A stretch of 64,000 nucleotides of DNA from Blasia pusilla. Its lineage: Eukaryota; Marchantiophyta; Marchantiopsida; Blasiales. Within the stretch, counting starts at the first letter, position 1. Each line of letters begins with the position of its first letter. The notes beneath the pieces were generated by a model. The model ran no database searches and was not told the origin of the DNA. It saw nothing but the letters and a program-made list of their open reading frames with translations. Where the stretch lies: positions 57,040,001 to 57,104,000 of the forward strand of contig CM114272.1 of NCBI GenBank assembly GCA_050084515.1. The letters run 5' to 3'. Below are positions 49,991 to 62,960 of this stretch, one piece after another. The position numbers and the translations under genes were made by a program.

Positions 49991-51888
49991 TAGGGGAAGT
50001 AGAGGACACACTTTACAATGCTTATCCTCTCTATAGCATCTCCATGACACATGCCCTCTACACAAATTTTACGCTTTGCAAGGTCTCTATTGAAGTTGCA
50101 AATTTTTCGAAGGGAAAATTGTTACATGAAATATATTTTTCAGTTTCATGTGTTTAATATGAAATATCCCAAGCCTGACAACTCAATCCATGGTTGCACG
50201 CGTGAAGTAGGTATGAACGCATATTTCATATAAGCAAAGTCCCCATAATTTGGAAATAACATAAGGGTTTTAGTACCCCTAATAGCCAATTATGCAATGA
50301 CTAAAATTACTCACCTTGTACATTAGGTCAATTTCACTTACCAACAAAACTCGCACCCCACGTTGTAGAATAGGATGGAGTGTGTATGAGCTCGGTGTGA
50401 TCATCTGATGGACGCCAATATTGCTGTCTTTGCAACCGTATCCGGGTTGAGGAGCGTAGGTAGAGACGGACACCCTACTCGCAACTCGAGTAGTTCGGAT
50501 ACCCTATCGCAAGAAAACCCATAAGTGAAGAGCTATTAGTGAGGCTCGACAGTCCTATATAAAGCGCAACCCGCCACATACCTCCTCATCTTTGCGCTTG
50601 GGGCAATGACGCAGTTAGTGAGGTGAAACCGAGACGCGTCAATTGCTGGTTGAAAACTATTTCCAAACCCCCGCCCGTGCCCTAACCGGCGCGTGCGAAT
50701 TTCTGGAAGTCCTGATTCTGCTCAGGATTCACAACGACACAAAGAGGAATAAGTCACCGCGCGGGTAATGTGTATCAGCGACTGTGTTTCCAGAAGATTG
50801 CAAGTGTCAGTCAAGGCTACCCTCGTGACTTTTACCATCGCTTTCCCGTCTTCGAATACGCGTCCCTTCCCCGTCCGTCAGATGGAAGCGGTTTGAGGTG
50901 TCGCGAAACTACCGCAGTAGTACTAGTAGCGCGTTGAACGGGCTCTCGATAGTCCGAGAGATCAGAGCCTTTATGGCTCTGGTCTCCGGAACTCCAGGAG
51001 CTCCGGGACCCGTCCTACCCACCCGCAACCCCACCACCGACCCGCGAGTTCTAACACGAGCGGTCTGCCGGAGGAAACCCTCCGGCCGACGACTAAATGT
51101 CCGCCCTGTTGGTCGGATATCCGATACCCAGGTCGGACCCATCCCACCATCTCATCCCAATCTAAATCGTCCCATCTCATCCCATCCATGATGACATTAC
51201 CTGGAGGCAAGTATGGAGGTTGCATGATCGCCTGTCAAAACAGCGGAGAACAGCTGAATTGATCCACCAAATATAGGGAAATAAAACCCGTGGGATGGCC
51301 GGCCTCCTTGAATTGATCCGTGTAATAGCCAATCATATTTCTCCCAACTTAAAGAGTCGATCCACCGCATTGTAGATTTGACCAATGGTAGGAGGTCTAC
51401 AATCAACGGTACAGATTCTTAACCCAAGAGATCCAACGATGGAAATGACCCACATTCTTTGAATGACCCCCCCCTTGTTAGGGCTCCTGCCCCTCCATTT
51501 TCCCTGGACCAAGAAGAGAGGCGCATGAAGGTCCGGGCCTTGTTTGAATGCCTTCCATATCAGAATACCTTCCGCTGGGCATTGCACTCTACTCACACTT
51601 CCGGAGTTGGAGACGAAGACAAGGCGATAGAATTGTTTCTAGTTTTCGGTTGCATTGCGGCATTACTTTTCATTTTTGTCAGAAGGGCTCTCCGTCAACA
51701 AGCGGATCGGTAAGCGGGTTGATTGTTGCTTGATGTCCCCAATGCTAATCGTCATGGGGAATCTGCAAATGGAATGTTCGTGAGGAAGCCTCGAGTAAGC
51801 CCAAGTCGACCAGGAGAAACAACTGAAGGAAAGAAGCCGGAAAGGAGCCAAGCGGATTTGTCGGAACTGTCGGTTTTTTTATTTGCGT
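49991..51888. other. Spacer with a TATA-like site
   Basis: No recognised gene. TATATAAAG at 50556-50564 is a good TATA match followed by GC-richer sequence and an arginine/proline-rich frame at 50898-51191 that lacks a domain. An 8-bp stem with AAAC loop lies at 51067-51086. Confidence 0.35.
50556..50564 (+). promoter_or_regulatory. Possible TATA box
   Basis: TATATAAAG sits in CCTATATAAAGCGC and is followed by mixed-composition DNA. No confirmed gene downstream, so this is only a candidate core promoter. Confidence 0.3.
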
Positions 51889-52317
51889 CGACGTTGCGAG
51901 GTATCCACGAAATTGCCTCCCTTTCCTCTCTCCGTAGTTAGTTTTTCCTTTTTCCTATTTACTTCCCCTCGAGGGCACTTTTACCGTGGGCGTTCCATGT
52001 TAAGAATGTGAATGAATTGGGCAGGGAATGAATTGAGGGTGATGGGGTTTGTATTCTGTCAAATCCGCCAGAATGCAATCTGGCGGATCATCATTATAGT
52101 AGCCACAAAAATACTGAAACTCTAGAGACTCGGCTGACCCTATCTTAGCCGCTACCTTATGCGGAAGTGAATCCATCAAAATATTTTCCTTTTTTTGTGT
52201 TGAGAACGCACTTGCCGCTACAGGGAAGTAATCAACCCTTGATTGCACGTTAACGCACTAATACGAGTGCTCTTCGGCTACGGCCTTTCACTTTTATGGA
52301 AGCGCTGCTGTGACATT

Positions 52318-52319
<2 letters not shown>

Positions 52320-52413
<94 letters not shown>
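52320..52413. repeat. (TC)n microsatellite in unit A
   Basis: About 47 uninterrupted dinucleotides. It produces spurious Ser-Leu and Arg-Glu frames. Confidence 0.97.
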
Positions 52414-52414
<1 letters not shown>

Positions 52415-52733
52415 AAATGAGAGCACGCCCAACCATGGCGCTGAGGTGTATGGTCGCAAAAGGCTCACGACATGCACTACTTAATGAGTACACATTCACA
52501 GAGAATGCAACCGAATCAATGAATCTAGGGATATATGGGCCGCCTTTAGGTGGATTGGACTGAGAGTAAAGTTTTTTTTCATAGCTTCCAGCTCTGCGGT
52601 GAGATATTTGAAAACGCCTGAAAATGTAGGGCATTCCACAAGCTTAATCCCTCGGCTAGAGTTGCACAGCTTGCAAAGGACTTTGGTGTCTCTGCTAGAT
52701 CCTAGTCCCATTTCGTATAGTATCAATCCCGTC

Positions 52734-52950
52734 CAATGCTGGGCAAGAACCGGCATTCTTTGTTAAAGCATCCGGTTGAGAACGTGCGATTTCCGGATCA
52801 AATCTGAAAGGTTTGGAAAATTTCCGACGAGAAAAGTGAAATTTCTTTGCTAAATTTTTAAAAAATTGGCTAGAATGGAGAAATTACCGACTACCTTGAG
52901 AGTTCTCTCGGAAAGCTACCGGTATGCATAAAAATCCTTGCCGAGCACTG
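52734..52950. mobile_element. 217-bp hAT-like MITE with 8-bp target duplication
   Basis: Ends are CAATGCTGGGCAAG and, inverted, CAGTGCTCGGCAAG. Identical 8-mers ATCCCGTC flank it (52726-52733, 52951-52958). Unit B has the corresponding site without the element (ATCTCGTC near 60744). It has no coding capacity and is rich in TTTCCGA/CGGAAA words like the subterminal DNA of the hAT at 16967-21198, but I found no terminal match to that element. Confidence 0.88.
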
Positions 52951-53775
52951 ATCCCGTCCCATAATAAACTGGTACGTTAGATTACGTGGTCATCAGCAAC
53001 TTTAATAACAAGAGTTTTAGTTTCCCCTAGAATGCGATGGCAAATACTTGCCTCCGATCTTGGACTTCAGCTCAAATTAGGCTCCGTCTCAACCTGTCTC
53101 ACCTAATAAAATCCAATGCACTCTTCTTGATGAATTGGAACATAGATTTAATGTTTGACTACATAGTTAAAGCAGTATAGAGGTCTTGTCTAGTCTTCTC
53201 GTGAATCCATCAGATCACTACAATCGCCCTACAATCGGGATGAGAGGTAGAAGAAATCAAGTATTCGGACGGTCACAATCATCCGAACTGTCAATGCCTA
53301 TAAAATTCCACATTTTCGACGTTGCGAGATATCCACGAAGTTGCCTCCCTCTCCTCTCTCCGTAGTTAGTTTTTCCTTTTTTCTATTTATTGCCCCTTGA
53401 GGGCACTTTTACCGTGGGCGTTCCATGTTAAGAATGTGAATCAATTGGGCAGGGAATGAATTGAGGGTGATGGGGTTTGTATTCTGTCAAATCCGCCAGA
53501 ATGCAATCTGGCGGATCATCATCATAGTAGCCACAAAAATACTGAAACTCTAGAGACTTGGCTGACCCTATCTTAGCCGCTACCTTATGCGGAAGTGAAT
53601 CGCGTCTCCATCAAAATATTTTCCTTTTTTTGTGTTGAGAACGCACTTGCCGCTACAAGGAAGTAATCAACCCTTGATTGCACATTAACACCTTGATTGT
53701 ACGTTAATGCACTAATACGAGTGCTCTTCGGCTGCGGCCTTTCACTTTTATGGAAGCGCTGCTGTGACATTATCC

Positions 53776-53928
<153 letters not shown>

Positions 53929-54199
53929 CTGAGAGCACCGTCCAACCAGGGCGCGAGGTGTATGGTCGCCAGGCTACGACATGCACTACTTAATGAGTAC
54001 AGTCTCAGCTCAGAGAATGCAACCTGAATCAATGAATCTAGGGATATATGGGCCGCCTTTAGGTGGATTGGACTGAGAGTAAAGTTTTTTTTTCATAGCT
54101 TCCAGCTCTGCGGTGAGATATTTGAAAACGCTTGAAAATATAGGGCATTCCATAAGCTTAATCCCCCGGCCAGAGTTGCACACCTACAAAGGACTTTGG

Positions 54200-55183
54200 T
54201 GTCGCGCCCTACTCTCCTTGAACGTCAATCTTTAGTGTTGCGGAAGCGCGCTCAAGAGGGTCACTAACTCATCGCCGATCTACACCCAAACACGCACTCG
54301 TTAGTCGGGTTTGGCCAACCGGGCGTCCAACCCACCGAGTCCTAAACTCGACGCCTCATCAAGCTCAACCTTCCTTAGTTCCTAGCTCCCAACACATGGC
54401 AAGTCCTTCAAGACTTGGAAAGACTTCCTGTTTAGTCCAGGGATCTCAAACGGCACTTGCACGCCTAGCGATCCCAACATTCAACGGTCCTCGTGTGAGT
54501 TCAACCGAGACCAAGTAATTGAGTCGGCGTGAAATCCAAGAGGGATGTCTAAAATCGCCTCAATGGACTTGGTGCAGGTTTTCCAACCCAACGCCCAAAC
54601 TGCGTTCCGTTCCATGCCCTTGAGCCGCCCCGGGCGCCCAAAGTGGGTTTGGGTTCCAAGCACTCTCTGAGACCTTCCCACTTACTAGTACTTCTGGGGT
54701 TCTCCAATAACCCTCCCCTTTGGGAAAGAGGTTCAGGCCCTTCATTGTGGCCTCAACCCGACTCCACTTACAGTCGTTTTTGGTTGTATCTCGGCCGCTG
54801 CTTATGCGTTTGCAGCGATCTTTGGTGTGTTTGAACCGACTCTTCATAAGCTTTCCAACGCACTCTTATTTGCTCAAAACGCATCTTGGCGCTAAAAGTT
54901 ATGGCCATAAATACAGTCGGAAACTCTCAAACGCAAGTGGCGTTCCAAATCCGGATATTTCCTTTGGCAACCCACTTCCTAGACTCGACTTCTTTCAAGT
55001 CTCATTCCGCGTTTGGTCCAGGTTTCTGAGTTGCGACCATCACATCTGAAACGTGACTTCTCGCTCGCGTCTCGCCTCTTGTCTTCTCTTTGAGACAACT
55101 CCAACGCGCAAACCATCTTAGCGTGAGCCCGCTAATGTTCCGATGTTCCGCTTGGCACTTGTTTGGTCATGAGGGTCGCGACA
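54200..55183 (-). repeat. gypsy 3' LTR
   Basis: Matches 59729-60698. Differences are dominated by 1-4-nt indels, with one larger changed block near 54240-54270. Confidence 0.92.
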
Positions 55184-55198
55184 CTCACCCCCTCTTTT
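55184..55198 (-). promoter_or_regulatory. gypsy polypurine tract
   Basis: The minus strand reads AAAAGAGGGGGTGAG directly before the LTR start TGTCGCG. Confidence 0.85.
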
Positions 55199-55836
55199 AG
55201 AGGTTGATGCCCTCATCAATGCAAACTTTTATTATGTCAAGTCTCTGGCGACCTACCCCTTGACATTGAATTGCTACGGTGGCTAACCCGAATTCCTCTT
55301 AGTCTCTAGTTGTCGCTTTGCCCACTTAGAATTATTAGCCTCATCTTCGAGCTGGACTAGTTCAAGGAACTAACCTATCAAATAAGCTAACTAAGTGTGC
55401 AACCTTAGACTCTTTCGACTCATTCTTGTAAACATCACACCTGTTTGGTCCACAAATCAGTACTACTATTGGGTCGCTCTCGTATTCGACTTAGGCGCGT
55501 CACTAAGTTTACTTATGTGGTTACAAGTAAGATCACCCCAAGCCCCAAGATGACTTCATCCGCCTCGCCGACGCTAGGGCGGCAGTATAATCCAACACAA
55601 GGTCTGTTCTAGGTGCTTATCCACATACGAGCTCTCACCTCAAATACTCCTTTGTCTGTCCTCTTGTCGTACATTCTAAGTCTATGATGAACGACTCATA
55701 GCCATGCACTACCACATACAAATTGCAATCAACACTGTATCGAATCTCCAAATCCATACACTCCTTTATTGCAACACTAGCATATTCTAGTTTAAACGAC
55801 CTTCGCCCAAGATTCCACCGATTACAAGTCATGTAT

Positions 55837-56040
55837 CTAGCTTCTCCTCATACTAACGATGTGCTTCGCTTGTGTTCGCTTGAAGTCACACAACAACTCT
55901 TGCTTGGCGTGTTCCAAATCCGCCTCCGCAATCCAAGTCGCCTCCTTCACATGGTAGCCCTTCCATTTTACCAAGTATTCATACTTGTTGGCCCGACGCT
56001 CGAACGTAAGATGGTCTCGACTCGAACTCCGGCTCCTCAT
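55837..56040 (-). pseudogene. gypsy chromodomain
   Basis: YEYLVKWKGYHVKEATWIAE followed by ADLEHAKQELLCDF is a standard chromodomain, placed after integrase. In chromoviruses it steers integration to marked chromatin. The frame is short because upstream integrase is frameshifted. Confidence 0.88.
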
Positions 56041-56631
56041 TTACGATGACTGGAGTGCGGTCTCACCCTATCTCTCGCTAAACGTCCATTATCTTGAAGG
56101 TATTTCTTCAATAATGACACATGAAAGGTCGGGTGAATCTTGAACTCGTCCGGCACCTCAACGTATACACATCCTCAAACGGGTTTGCCACAATCACATA
56201 CGGTCAAAGATACTTGGCAGACTTTCAGCAGACAACTCTTTTCGGAAGAGTGAGATTCTTCACACTCAACCACACTTGTTCTCCAACTTGAATCATTACT
56301 TGGCGCCGACTCTTGTTAGCATGCTTAACGTACCTCATTTGAGCCTTTGCAAGACTTCCTCGCGCTCTCTTCTCGTTTCATCTCTACCAACAAACTTTCT
56401 CTCCACGCTTGTCGTGTTAGGCCAATGTAGTACCCTTGAAGGGCTAGATCAAGAGGCCCTTCGGCTCGTCCATTTGCCAGAGAATCGGAGATTCTCCTGC
56501 TGCGTAATCTTGGTAGGAGTTATAGGATTCCGCCATGCTCACCACGACCCAAGCGTTGTGGAAGACCGACATGACGATTCACGTCCATCAATGCGGGTGG
56601 AAAGTCGAAACTCAGCTTGGTCTTTTTTGCT

Positions 56632-57193
56632 TCAGCAGCGGTAAACTTTGGATTCGGAAACAATGCTCCTTGGCAAACCATGCACGCCACCACTATCGAG
56701 GAATATTTGATACGCCGTTGAATCCACGACACGAATCTGCCAACTTGCTAAATGATCAACAATCACCGGTATAGCGTTGTATCCCCAGTTCGGAAGACTC
56801 GTGATGAAATCCATACTCACACTTTGCAAGGGTCCTTGAGGGATCGGCAAGGGATGCTGACAAGCCTTGTTTCTTATCATAAGAGACTCTATTGGTGTCA
56901 CACAGTCTTCACATATTGAGCAACATCCTCCTTCATGTTGGGCCAAAAGAACCGATTCGACACAACTAAGCGTAGATTTCTCTCCTTTATGTCCTGCCAA
57001 GGGTCCGTCGTGACATTCCGCTAACACCTTGGTTCGTGATTCTGCCTTGCCCTACATAGATCCTACTCTGTTTGAACCTTAGTAAACCGTGCCTCAAACT
57101 TATGTTGGCCACCTTCTCACCTCGCTTCAACTTCCTCGGTATTCCTGGCTTGAGAGGATCTGTTTCCTTAGGGAACATTGCTCTCAAGACCAT
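56632..57193 (-). pseudogene. gypsy integrase, frameshifted
   Basis: AECHDGPLAGHKG and CSICEDC represent the zinc-binding HHCC part; SMDFITSLP gives the first catalytic D and VIVDHLASW follows. Stops and frameshifts interrupt it, and the EAT..-type third motif is not cleanly readable. Confidence 0.8.
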
Positions 57194-57313
57194 GTCGTCG
57201 ATGGCATGTGTTCCTCACTGCGACTTAACATCACGGAATCACATTATCTTTACGGCTTGTGGATCAACTCTACATCCATCGGCGCTAAAGGTATCATGCC
57301 ACCGGCAGCTTGT

Positions 57314-57960
57314 TTAGGTGTCACTCGATCCGGGTCTCAAAATACTTGAGTGATATATTATCGGTGAATACTGAAGTCTGTGGAGCCCTAGATAATGCCG
57401 CCACTTCCTCAAGCAATGTACCACCGCGAAAAACTCTTTTCGTGAGTAGGCCATCTCTTCGGTGTTGCTAAGCTTCTTGCTCTCATATGCCACCGGTCTC
57501 CTTCTTGCACCAACATTCAGCGAAATCACTAGCATCGGTATGCACTTGAGCGTGCTCCTCAGTGACTTGAATAGATAAGTATATCATCGATATAGATGAT
57601 AACATACTCATCCATTTCCTTGTGAAAATGGAGTTCATCAATGTGGTGAACGCCGGAGGCGCGTTACATAGACCGAAGGCATCACTACAAACTCAAAGGA
57701 ACAGTAGTCCTGGCAGTCTTCTCACAAGACCGCCTGCAATCCGAACGGTAATATCGACTTCAAGTCAATCCCTCTGAAATATCTTGACCTATCAAGAGAT
57801 CATCTATCCTTGGAAGAGGATAATTGTTCGAATCGTCACTTTGTTGTGCACCGGTAATCAACACTGACCTCATCTTTCCATCCTTCTTCTTTACAAAGAG
57901 AACGGGTGCTCCATAAGGTGACTTGCTAGTCCTAATGTAACCCTTTTCCAAGAGCTCACT
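57314..57960 (-). pseudogene. gypsy reverse transcriptase and RNase H fragments
   Basis: 57951-57760 carries RT start motifs ([30 protein letters not shown]). The catalytic YIDDILI is read at about 57575-57600 in another frame. 57535-57314 holds RNase H-like RRPVAYESKKL and FAVVHCLRKWRHYLG. The normal intervening length is shortened, so deletions as well as frameshifts have occurred. Confidence 0.85.
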
Positions 57961-58637
57961 TAACGCTTTTCAACTCAAAAGTTCCTCTTGATTCAACCTA
58001 TATGGTGATTTTTGTTGGGAAATCTCTATCTTATGAACGGCTCTAGGGCTCATTTGTCAAGACATCCTCAAACTCCTTGACCACTTCAATGGACTCCCCT
58101 TGGATCTGCTTGTAGCCTCCTCCACTTGTCTCATCAAGCAGAGAAATCCATCCTCCAACCGGTCATGCTCCTCCTTGTGATCGAGTTCACCAACTCCATC
58201 TTGCTGGAACCTCACGGACCAACCGCTTTTGTAACCGTTTGCCTTTTAGCAAGACGCTCAACCTCAATGGTCGTGGCGTCTTAACTCCACCTCATACGCA
58301 TCTAGGAATGTATTCCCCAAAACTCCGTCAATGCCGTCCATTTTTGCATCTGAGTGAAATTCTCCTTCAACTCGAATACCCCGCATCCCTTTGTCAAACC
58401 CAAGACCAAATCAAGTCCGATGAGACTTGCCTCCTGCCAAATCCACTTAATGGGCTCGTCGCCTTAGAGGTAGACACCCAGTTCCTTCACGATTCTTGGG
58501 CAAGCACTGTATCCACGAGCAACAACACATCGCGATCAGCAATCTTGGATCTTAGGTACACCAAATTGTCGTCCTCTTGGTGACTTGAAGGGAAGTCTCC
58601 ATATCGCTTCAATAGATGCTTAGCGAAAGAAACGCAA

Positions 58638-59105
58638 TCATACTCCCATTACTAACCTTCGGTTTGAACACCCTTCACAGTGGGCAACGACCTTGCCGTT
58701 CCCTGTCTTTGAGTGTTGTCCTCCTTTCGGCCGCATGAAGTTCCAGGACTCTCCTGGTTCGTCTTGGCCGCCCCCACTCCGGCCTCTTTTGAACGCCTCC
58801 TTATTTTTCACTTCTTCGAAAAAACTTTTTGACTTCGAAGGTTTTCGGGTTTGGACCTCATCGCCCCTAATCCGCTCCGCTAGCTTCAGAAGGTCCGCGC
58901 AGTCTCTGGCAACGTCGGCATTCGTAAAGGGGCTCGGCTTGAGTCCACTAATGAAGATAGCCTTCTTCGCGTGCTCATCCATCTTCGGACTAGAAGTCAG
59001 ATTTGCACTAAACTCCCTCACATACGCGCTTAAGGAACCACTGCGCATCCGACGCATTCCACCGTGGAACCCTTGGTACTCCGGAGTGAACCGATCCCCA
59101 ATCAA
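58638..59105 (-). pseudogene. gypsy gag
   Basis: A gag capsid region: FTPEYQGFHGGMRRMRSGSL, SAYVREFSANL and FISGLKPS are typical of the retrotransposon gag domain. A zinc knuckle is only suggested by the C-rich end (HCEGC). Downstream protease is represented by a broken LLVDT-like trace near 58500. The upstream gag start is in other frames (to about 59700). Confidence 0.82.
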
Positions 59106-59715
59106 CTCCTTGAACTCCTCCCAACTCAGAGGTGACTCACGCCCGAGATATTCCTCTCGTTGAGCGGTCCACCATTGTAGAGCATGATCCTTCGGAAAGT
59201 AACGGCTACCGTCAAAAGACCTTCTTCCGCGCTCGAGAAATGCGATTCGATTCCGTGAAATCCTTCACTTTCATGGCGCCCACTCCAGTAAATGGCAGTC
59301 TTCAGAGCTTTTTGCCTTTTCGGGTTTGAGTGGCCTCTAACTCGGAAATCCGCTTGCTTTTCTTTGGGACATCTGCTCCACCAACACCTTCAACAAGTCC
59401 AACGTCGGCTCGACTCCGTCTTTCCGAGTTTGGGCCCCGGCCCCGCGGAAGGAGTCGCCACTGGGACGTCCTCACGTAGCGTTCAGAGTCTCCGACTCCT
59501 CTATAGCTTCACGGTCCGGCATTGGTTCCTCTCTCGGTTCCGTCGTTTGATTCGGCGCTTCTTGGGTTATTCTCCTCGATCGCCATCTCCAAGCCAACTC
59601 ACCAGATCTCCTCCTCGTTTCTTGCGTCCCTCCTCGAAAGCCCGAGTCTAGCCGCTACCTTGAAATTTCCCAGCGTCCGGCTGAACGACCCCAAGTTCTC
59701 ACTCACCAAGGATAA

Positions 59716-59726
59716 GCTCGATACCA
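59716..59726 (-). promoter_or_regulatory. gypsy primer-binding site (tRNA-iMet type, one base short)
   Basis: Two bases after the 5' LTR the minus strand reads TGGTATCGAGC, the initiator tRNA-Met site TGGTATCAGAGC minus one A. Either a mutation or a sequencing indel. Confidence 0.75.
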
Positions 59727-59728
59727 CT

Positions 59729-60698
59729 TGTCGCGCCCTACTCTCATTGAACGTCAATCTTTAGTGTTTGCGTCGTTCTGAGGGTGAACTCATCGCCCGA
59801 TCTACACCCAAACACGCACTCTCGTTAGTTGGGTTTGGCCAACGGCGTTCCAACCCACCGAGTCCTAAACTCGGCGTCTCATCAAGCTCAACCTTCCTTA
59901 GTTCTAGCTCCCAACCCAAGTCCTTCAAGACTTGGAACAGACTTCTGTTTAGTCGGGGATCTGAAACGGCACTTGCACGCCTAGCGATCCCAACTTCAAC
60001 GGTCCCGTGTGAGTTCGAACGAGACCCAAGTAATTGAGTCGCGGCGTGAAATCCAAGAGGATGTCTAAAATCGCCTCAATGGACTTGGTGCAGGTTTTCC
60101 AACCCAACGCCCAAACTCGCGTTCCGTTCCATGCCCTTGAGCTTCCTGGCGCCCAAAGTGGGGTTTGGGTTCCAAGCACTCTCAGAGACCTTCCCACTTA
60201 CTAGTATGGGGTTCTCAATAACCCCTCCCCTTTGGGAAAAGAGGTTCGGGCCCTTCATTGTGGCCCTCAACCCGACTCCACTTACAGTCGTTTTCGGGTT
60301 GTATCTCGGCCGCTGCTTATGCGTTTGCAGCAATCTTTGGTGTGTTTGAACCGACTCTTCATAAGCTTTCCAACGCACTCTTATTTGCTCCAAACGCATC
60401 TTGGCGCTAAAAGTTATGGCCATAAATACAGTCGGAAACTCTCAAACGCAAGTGGCGTTCCAAATCCGGATCTTTCCTTTGGCAACCCACTTCCTAGACT
60501 CGACTTCTTTCAAGTCTCATTCCGCGTTTGGTCCAGGTTTCTGAGTTGCGACCATCACATCTGAAACGTGACTTCTCGCTCGCGTCTCGCCTCTTGTCTC
60601 CTCTTTGAGACAACTCCAACGCGCAAACCATCTTAGCGTGAGCCCGCTAATGTTCCGATGTTCCGCTTGGCACTTGTTTGGTCATGAGGGTCGCGACA
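59729..60698 (-). repeat. gypsy 5' LTR
   Basis: Upstream LTR for minus-strand transcription; ends at the TTTGG duplication at 60699. Confidence 0.92.
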
Positions 60699-61137
60699 TT
60701 TGGTGTCTCTGCTAGATCCTAGTCCCATTTCGTATAGTATCAATCTCGTCCCACAATAAACTTGTACGTCACATTACGTGGTCATCAAAAATTTTAATAA
60801 CATGAGTTTTAGTTTCCCCCAGAATGCGATGGCAAATACTTGCCTCCGATCTTGAAGCTCAAATTAGGCTCCGTTGAGATCCTGTCTCACCTAATAAAAT
60901 CCAATGCATTTTTCTTGATGCATTGGAACATAGATTTAATGCTCGACTACGTAGTTAAAGCAGTATAGACGTCTAATATAGTCTTCTCGCGAATCCATCA
61001 GATCACTACAATCGCCCTATAATCGCCCTACAATCGGGATGAGAGGTAGAAGAAAAAACCAGAAATCAAATATTCGGACGGTCGCAATCATCCGAACTGT
61101 TAGTGCATATAAAATTCCACATTGTCGACGTTGCGAG

Positions 61138-62300
61138 GTGGATCGGTGGTTGTGTGCACCGCTTGGCAGAAATGTAGTCCGGATTTGTGCCATTTATACA
61201 ATTGATTGGGTAGTGGGAAGTTTGTGCACAATTTGTCATGTTTTGTTTATTCATTGAGACATTCCCGTTTAGGTCACTTTTATAGTTCTATTTCTTGTTG
61301 AGAAGCGGAATTTTTAGACATCACACATTCCTGTTTTTCATTGTAGAATGTTCATGCACAACAGAATTTTAACCCTTCCTTGTAGAACACTAAACTTTGT
61401 GGCGTCATACATTGGCTGGTGAGTTTATTCCACTCACCAGATCAACTAATTTCAATAGCCAATACAATCAGCAGATTTACAGCAACAACTCACGTCCATA
61501 ACGTTGCTTACCTTGAAACGCGCATCAACAAATATGAGTGTCAAATAAACTTTCTCAAACAAATCTGCCTTCTCATTACTTAAGACACAACTTTGAAGAA
61601 TGACGTACTCTTTGCAAATAGGGTTCATCACAATTCAGAAAAAACCTTCCACCCTGATATCATCACATTAGAAAGATTATGACCTTAAGAAGACATACCA
61701 CACACTATCAGTGGTGCAAGAGGAAAGCAATGTCGTGGATCAGATCTGTCTCTAGATCCTACTAGTGTCAAACAGAAGGTCAAGAAAATATAATCCTTGT
61801 AATGCTTGTGTTTGTGCCTATACTCCTTGAGTGGTTCTTCAAATACAGTAAGAAGTGTCTAGAATTTTAGCCCGCCAATACATCTCATTTTCGTTTGCTT
61901 TCAAATTCAGGAAATCTTTAGAAGAGAGTAGGTAGTGGTCCACATTTGGCCCTAAAAAAACCTCCTTTTTCCTGGGGGTGAAAAAAAGTAGACATCATAA
62001 GACCACTACAAAATTTTTTCCATCACTCTCCATGTGAGCCTAAGTTTCTTAACATTACCTGCCCGGTCTACAAAAAGCAAAGTGCCCATGGGTATTTTTG
62101 TTGGAGGACCACCAGATGCCAACCTCTCTTTTGCAGGATTGTTGCCTGCATCATGGCCTCCTGATTGCCTATAACCAACTTTCTTCGTTGGTTATGAATG
62201 GTGTCCGCTCAAGACCAACTTTGTGAAATGTGAACACATGAGAGGATAATTGAACCAAAAGATTGTTAGTCACATGGAGTAAAGAGGAACGATGTCCTTC
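61138..62300. other. AT-rich spacer after unit B
   Basis: No gene, RNA or repeat recognised beyond the 12-mer junction at 61126-61137. Confidence 0.4.
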
Positions 62301-62439
62301 ATTCAGATCCTAAAGCTGAGAAACCGAGAAGTCGTGCATCCTCCCAACCGTAAGAAAGCTCACCATAAGAAAGGAAAGATTTTTAGAAGTGATTTTCTTC
62401 CACCCGCACCCACTAAACAGGTTGGGAATCCAAATGGCA

Positions 62440-62960
62440 ATCCGAAGGTAGTAGGAATCTGCACATCTTAGACAAGAAAAGAAGCCTACAACCTGGTTTG
62501 ACGAATGTAGGGAACGAGCCAAAAGTTAAGAAGCCCGCCACAATGCGCCGGTTGGTCTCACAGGAAAGAGTCCGATCACTCAAGCAACCAACCCCGGAAC
62601 CGGCGGCTTGCCGAAATGGTTAAAAAGTTACAGTGGGCAAAAAGCAAAAAGTTGCAACCCGTCGGTGGAGTTCTTACTCACTGGCGTCATAGCGAGCACA
62701 GTGAGTGCTAGGATTGGATCCTACAGAGAGCCAGGAGGTTCAGGTGGGAATCATACGGGTTGCAAAATTGTAATCGAGTAGCTAAAAGAACACAATCCAC
62801 AAGTCCAAAAAATATTCCAAAGCAAACTTTTACAAACACCATTATGGGTTGGAAAATCTCGCCCTTATTACTCCGAAGGAACTCGAAATGTATATTTGAC
62901 CTAGTCTATGATTTCTTCAGCCTCGTCATCTACAAATTTACTCCTAACTCTCCTCGGTGA
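62440..62960 (-). repeat. Duplicated 3' end, copy 1
   Basis: Parallels 63210-63640: shared phrases include GAAGCCCGCCA, CAGGAAAGAGTCCGATCA, GGAACCGGC and CAAACTTTTACAA in the same order and spacing. On the minus strand it begins with a protein tail DDEAEEIID and stop (62901-62903) and continues as 3' UTR-like DNA. Confidence 0.7.

Larger units (their letters stand above)
51889..53316. repeat. Tandem duplication, unit A
   Basis: Starts at CGACGTTGCGAG, the same 12-mer that begins unit B (53317) and occurs again at the end of unit B (61126). Shares with B a 10-bp hairpin (ATCCGCCAGA/TCTGGCGGAT at 52063-52088), a TC microsatellite (52320-52413) and the stretch ACTTTGGTGTCTCTGCTAGA. It contains a 217-bp MITE absent from B. 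Confidence 0.9.
54200..60698 (-). mobile_element. Ty3-gypsy chromovirus, complete structure, decayed
   Basis: LTRs of 984 and 970 bp begin TGTCGCG and end CGCGACA, flanked by a perfect TTTGG duplication (54195-54199, 60699-60703). The minus strand carries gag, protease traces, RT, RNase H, integrase and a terminal chromodomain, the order of chromoviruses. The empty site is preserved in unit A at about 52679-52690. The internal region is full of frameshifts. Confidence 0.93.
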
